Shown: piece by piece, positions 58,031 through 59,211 of the stretch
Position numbering within the stretch: position 1 is the stretch's first letter
Layout: every line of letters starts with the position of its first letter
Assembly (NCBI GenBank): GCA_902618945.1
Contig: CACNCK010000008.1
Location: 1 to 59,211 of the forward strand
Direction: 5' to 3'
Source: an uncultured SAR86 cluster bacterium
GTDB taxonomy: Bacteria; Pseudomonadota; Gammaproteobacteria; Magnimaribacterales; Magnimaribacteraceae
DNA length: 59,211 nucleotides
The notes under the pieces: generated by a model
What the model saw: only the letters and a program-made list of their open reading frames with translations
The model's database searches: none
What the model was told of the DNA's origin: nothing
Program-made: the position numbers and the translations under genes

Positions 58031-59011
58031 ATGAAAAAGAAAATAATAATTGATACTGACCCAGCAATGGGAACAAAGGGTGGTGATCCTGAAGATTGTT
58101 TTGCAATTATGCTTGCGATGAATTCTCCTGAGCTTGAAATACTGGGCATCACAACCGTACAAGGGAATGTTCCTGTAGAGAGAGGTTTTAGCAATGCTAG
58201 CTATTTAGTTGAACAGCTTAGAAAAGATATACCTGTTCACACTGGAAAACCTGGAACATATAGTCAGGATAGAAATGAAAAAAGAAAATGGCTTGGCCAG
58301 AGGGAGGAAATGGAACAATTGACTCCAATATTACCAATTGAAAACGATAAGAAAGGTGCACCAGCCTTTATTGCTGAAACAGCAAAAGAAAATTCTGGTG
58401 ATATTGAGCTTGTGACTATTGGCCCTCTAACTAACATCGCTCAAGCTTTAGACTTAGATCCTGAATTGCCAACTCACATAAATAAAATAACCATGATGGC
58501 CGGAGCATCAACTGTGCAAGGAAATGTTACGCCAGCTGCAGAGTTTAATGTATGGGCTGATCCTGAATCAGCCGCTCGAGTCTTTGGCTCCGGCATTCCA
58601 ATTAGAATGGTTCCATTAGATGTCTGTCATAAAACTAGATTTGGTAGAGAGCAGCTGAATTTAATTGGAGAAAATGAACATCCCTTTTGTCAATTTGTTC
58701 AGAAATCAGTAGATCCATGGTTAAAAATAAATCCAAATAAAGAAATAATTGATCAAGGACTTCATTTATATGACTCTTTGGCTGTTGCCCTCTCGTTTAT
58801 GCCTGAAATAGCAGATTTCAAAAAGGCCTATGTTTCTATAGAAACTAAAGGTGAATTTACTGATGGACAAACAGTTAGCGAATTTAATGAATCTATCATG
58901 GGACAGATCTTCAAACCGAAGCCCAACTCTGAAGTTGCTTTAGATTTGGATGTTGAAGCTTTTAATTCCCTATTTAAGGAAAGGGTAATAGATTTTTTGG
59001 TAGAACTATAA
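58031..59011 (+). CDS. Nucleoside hydrolase (inosine/uridine-preferring type)
   Basis: A 326-residue enzyme splitting N-glycosidic bonds of ribonucleosides into base and ribose. The calcium-binding N-terminus reads IDTDPAMGTKGGDPEDCFAI, in which seven extra residues separate the two aspartate clusters compared with the usual DTDPGxDD. Further signatures are LVTIGPLTNIAQALDLDPEL, EFNVWADPESAARVF and MVPLDVCHKTRF. It converges on a sugar kinase gene, one base apart, and the two would feed ribose into the pentose phosphate pathway. Confidence 0.9.
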   Translation: MKKKIIIDTDPAMGTKGGDPEDCFAIMLAMNSPELEILGITTVQGNVPVERGFSNASYLVEQLRKDIPVHTGKPGTYSQDRNEKRKWLGQREEMEQLTPILPIENDKKGAPAFIAETAKENSGDIELVTIGPLTNIAQALDLDPELPTHINKITMMAGASTVQGNVTPAAEFNVWADPESAARVFGSGIPIRMVPLDVCHKTRFGREQLNLIGENEHPFCQFVQKSVDPWLKINPNKEIIDQGLHLYDSLAVALSFMPEIADFKKAYVSIETKGEFTDGQTVSEFNESIMGQIFKPKPNSEVALDLDVEAFNSLFKERVIDFLVEL

Positions 59012-59012
59012 T

Positions 59013-59211
59013 TTATCCAAACTTTAAGATTTCTTGAGTAGTTGGCATAGATGCCGATGCACCTTTCTTTGTCACAGAGATAGCGGCAGCTTTATTAGCA
59101 AAAATAGCAGCCTCTGATAAATCATGCTTCTCAAGAAGGGAGCTTGCTAATGCTCCGATAAAACAATCTCCCGATCCAGTTGTATCGACAGCATCTACTT
59201 TATGACTCTCG
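59013..59211 (-). CDS. PfkB-family sugar kinase, probably ribokinase (5' part outside window)
   Basis: Only the last 65 or so codons are present. They contain DAVDTTGSGDCFIGALASSL, the anion hole and catalytic Asp of the PfkB family, then NKAAAISVTKKGASASMPTT, as in ribokinase. TAA at 59015-59013. Placement beside a nucleoside hydrolase supports ribokinase. Confidence 0.85.
   Translation of the reverse strand, partial: ESHKVDAVDTTGSGDCFIGALASSLLEKHDLSEAAIFANKAAAISVTKKGASASMPTTQEILKFG

Overview
The window is a gene-dense, AT-rich stretch of a Gram-negative bacterium, most likely a streamlined marine gammaproteobacterium. SAR86-like is my best guess, but the sequence alone does not prove it. 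Pointers are the rplKAJL-rpoBC / str / S10 / spc super-cluster, the birA-tRNA-tuf-secE-nusG order, an L10 leader of gammaproteobacterial type, lpxC and secA, very short or overlapping gene spacing, and an accessory gene set typical of surface-ocean heterotrophs: a TonB receptor, a TPR-sulfotransferase, a BCCT carrier, glutathione transferases, short-chain dehydrogenases and a type-B carboxylesterase.

Region 1 (1-26.4 kb, all minus strand) is information-processing core. Read in the direction of transcription it runs tRNA-Tyr, tRNA-Thr(GGT), tuf, tRNA-Trp, secE, nusG, rplK, rplA, L10 leader, rplJ, rplL, rpoB, rpoC, str promoter, rpsL, rpsG, fusA, terminator, S10 promoter and leader, then rpsJ through rpsQ running straight into rplN through secY, which is cut by the window edge. 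The usual second tuf copy after fusA is absent. The single tuf gene present encodes an EF-Tu that is 29 residues short: a segment of domain 2 holding part of the aminoacyl-tRNA pocket is missing between two copies of a short repeat. This is the most striking anomaly in the core region.

Region 2 (26.4-34.2 kb) begins with birA (no DNA-binding domain) and tRNA-Thr(TGT) on the plus strand. It continues with a minus-strand operon: TonB-dependent receptor, terminator, TPR-sulfotransferase, BCCT transporter and MarR regulator. A palindromic candidate operator overlaps the receptor promoter.

Region 3 (34.3-40.2 kb, minus strand) is a compact catabolic operon. Its genes are a 52-residue two-helix membrane protein, an acyl-CoA synthetase, a glutathione transferase, a protein resembling linalool dehydratase-isomerase, a short-chain dehydrogenase, a VOC-superfamily protein and a 45-residue two-helix membrane protein. 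The linalool dehydratase-like protein keeps the Asp/Tyr and Cys/Cys spacing I recall for that enzyme and adds a C-terminal domain. I regard this as the best candidate for an undescribed system, possibly degradation of a terpenoid or another tertiary or allylic alcohol through a CoA thioester with glutathione-dependent steps.

Region 4 (40.3-48.7 kb) is core again: rnr, rlmB, lpxC, secA (without the C-terminal zinc motif) and argJ on the plus strand, then yacG and coaE on the minus strand.

Region 5 (48.7-59.2 kb) is accessory metabolism. It holds an alpha/beta hydrolase, an NRAMP-fold transporter lacking the metal-binding motif and paired with a class-III aminotransferase, a secreted protein of unknown role, a sigma-like glutathione transferase, shikimate kinase, tRNA-Ala, a crotonase, a short-chain dehydrogenase, a carboxylesterase, and a nucleoside hydrolase facing the end of a PfkB (ribokinase-type) sugar kinase.

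No CRISPR array, insertion sequence, prophage or integrase was seen.
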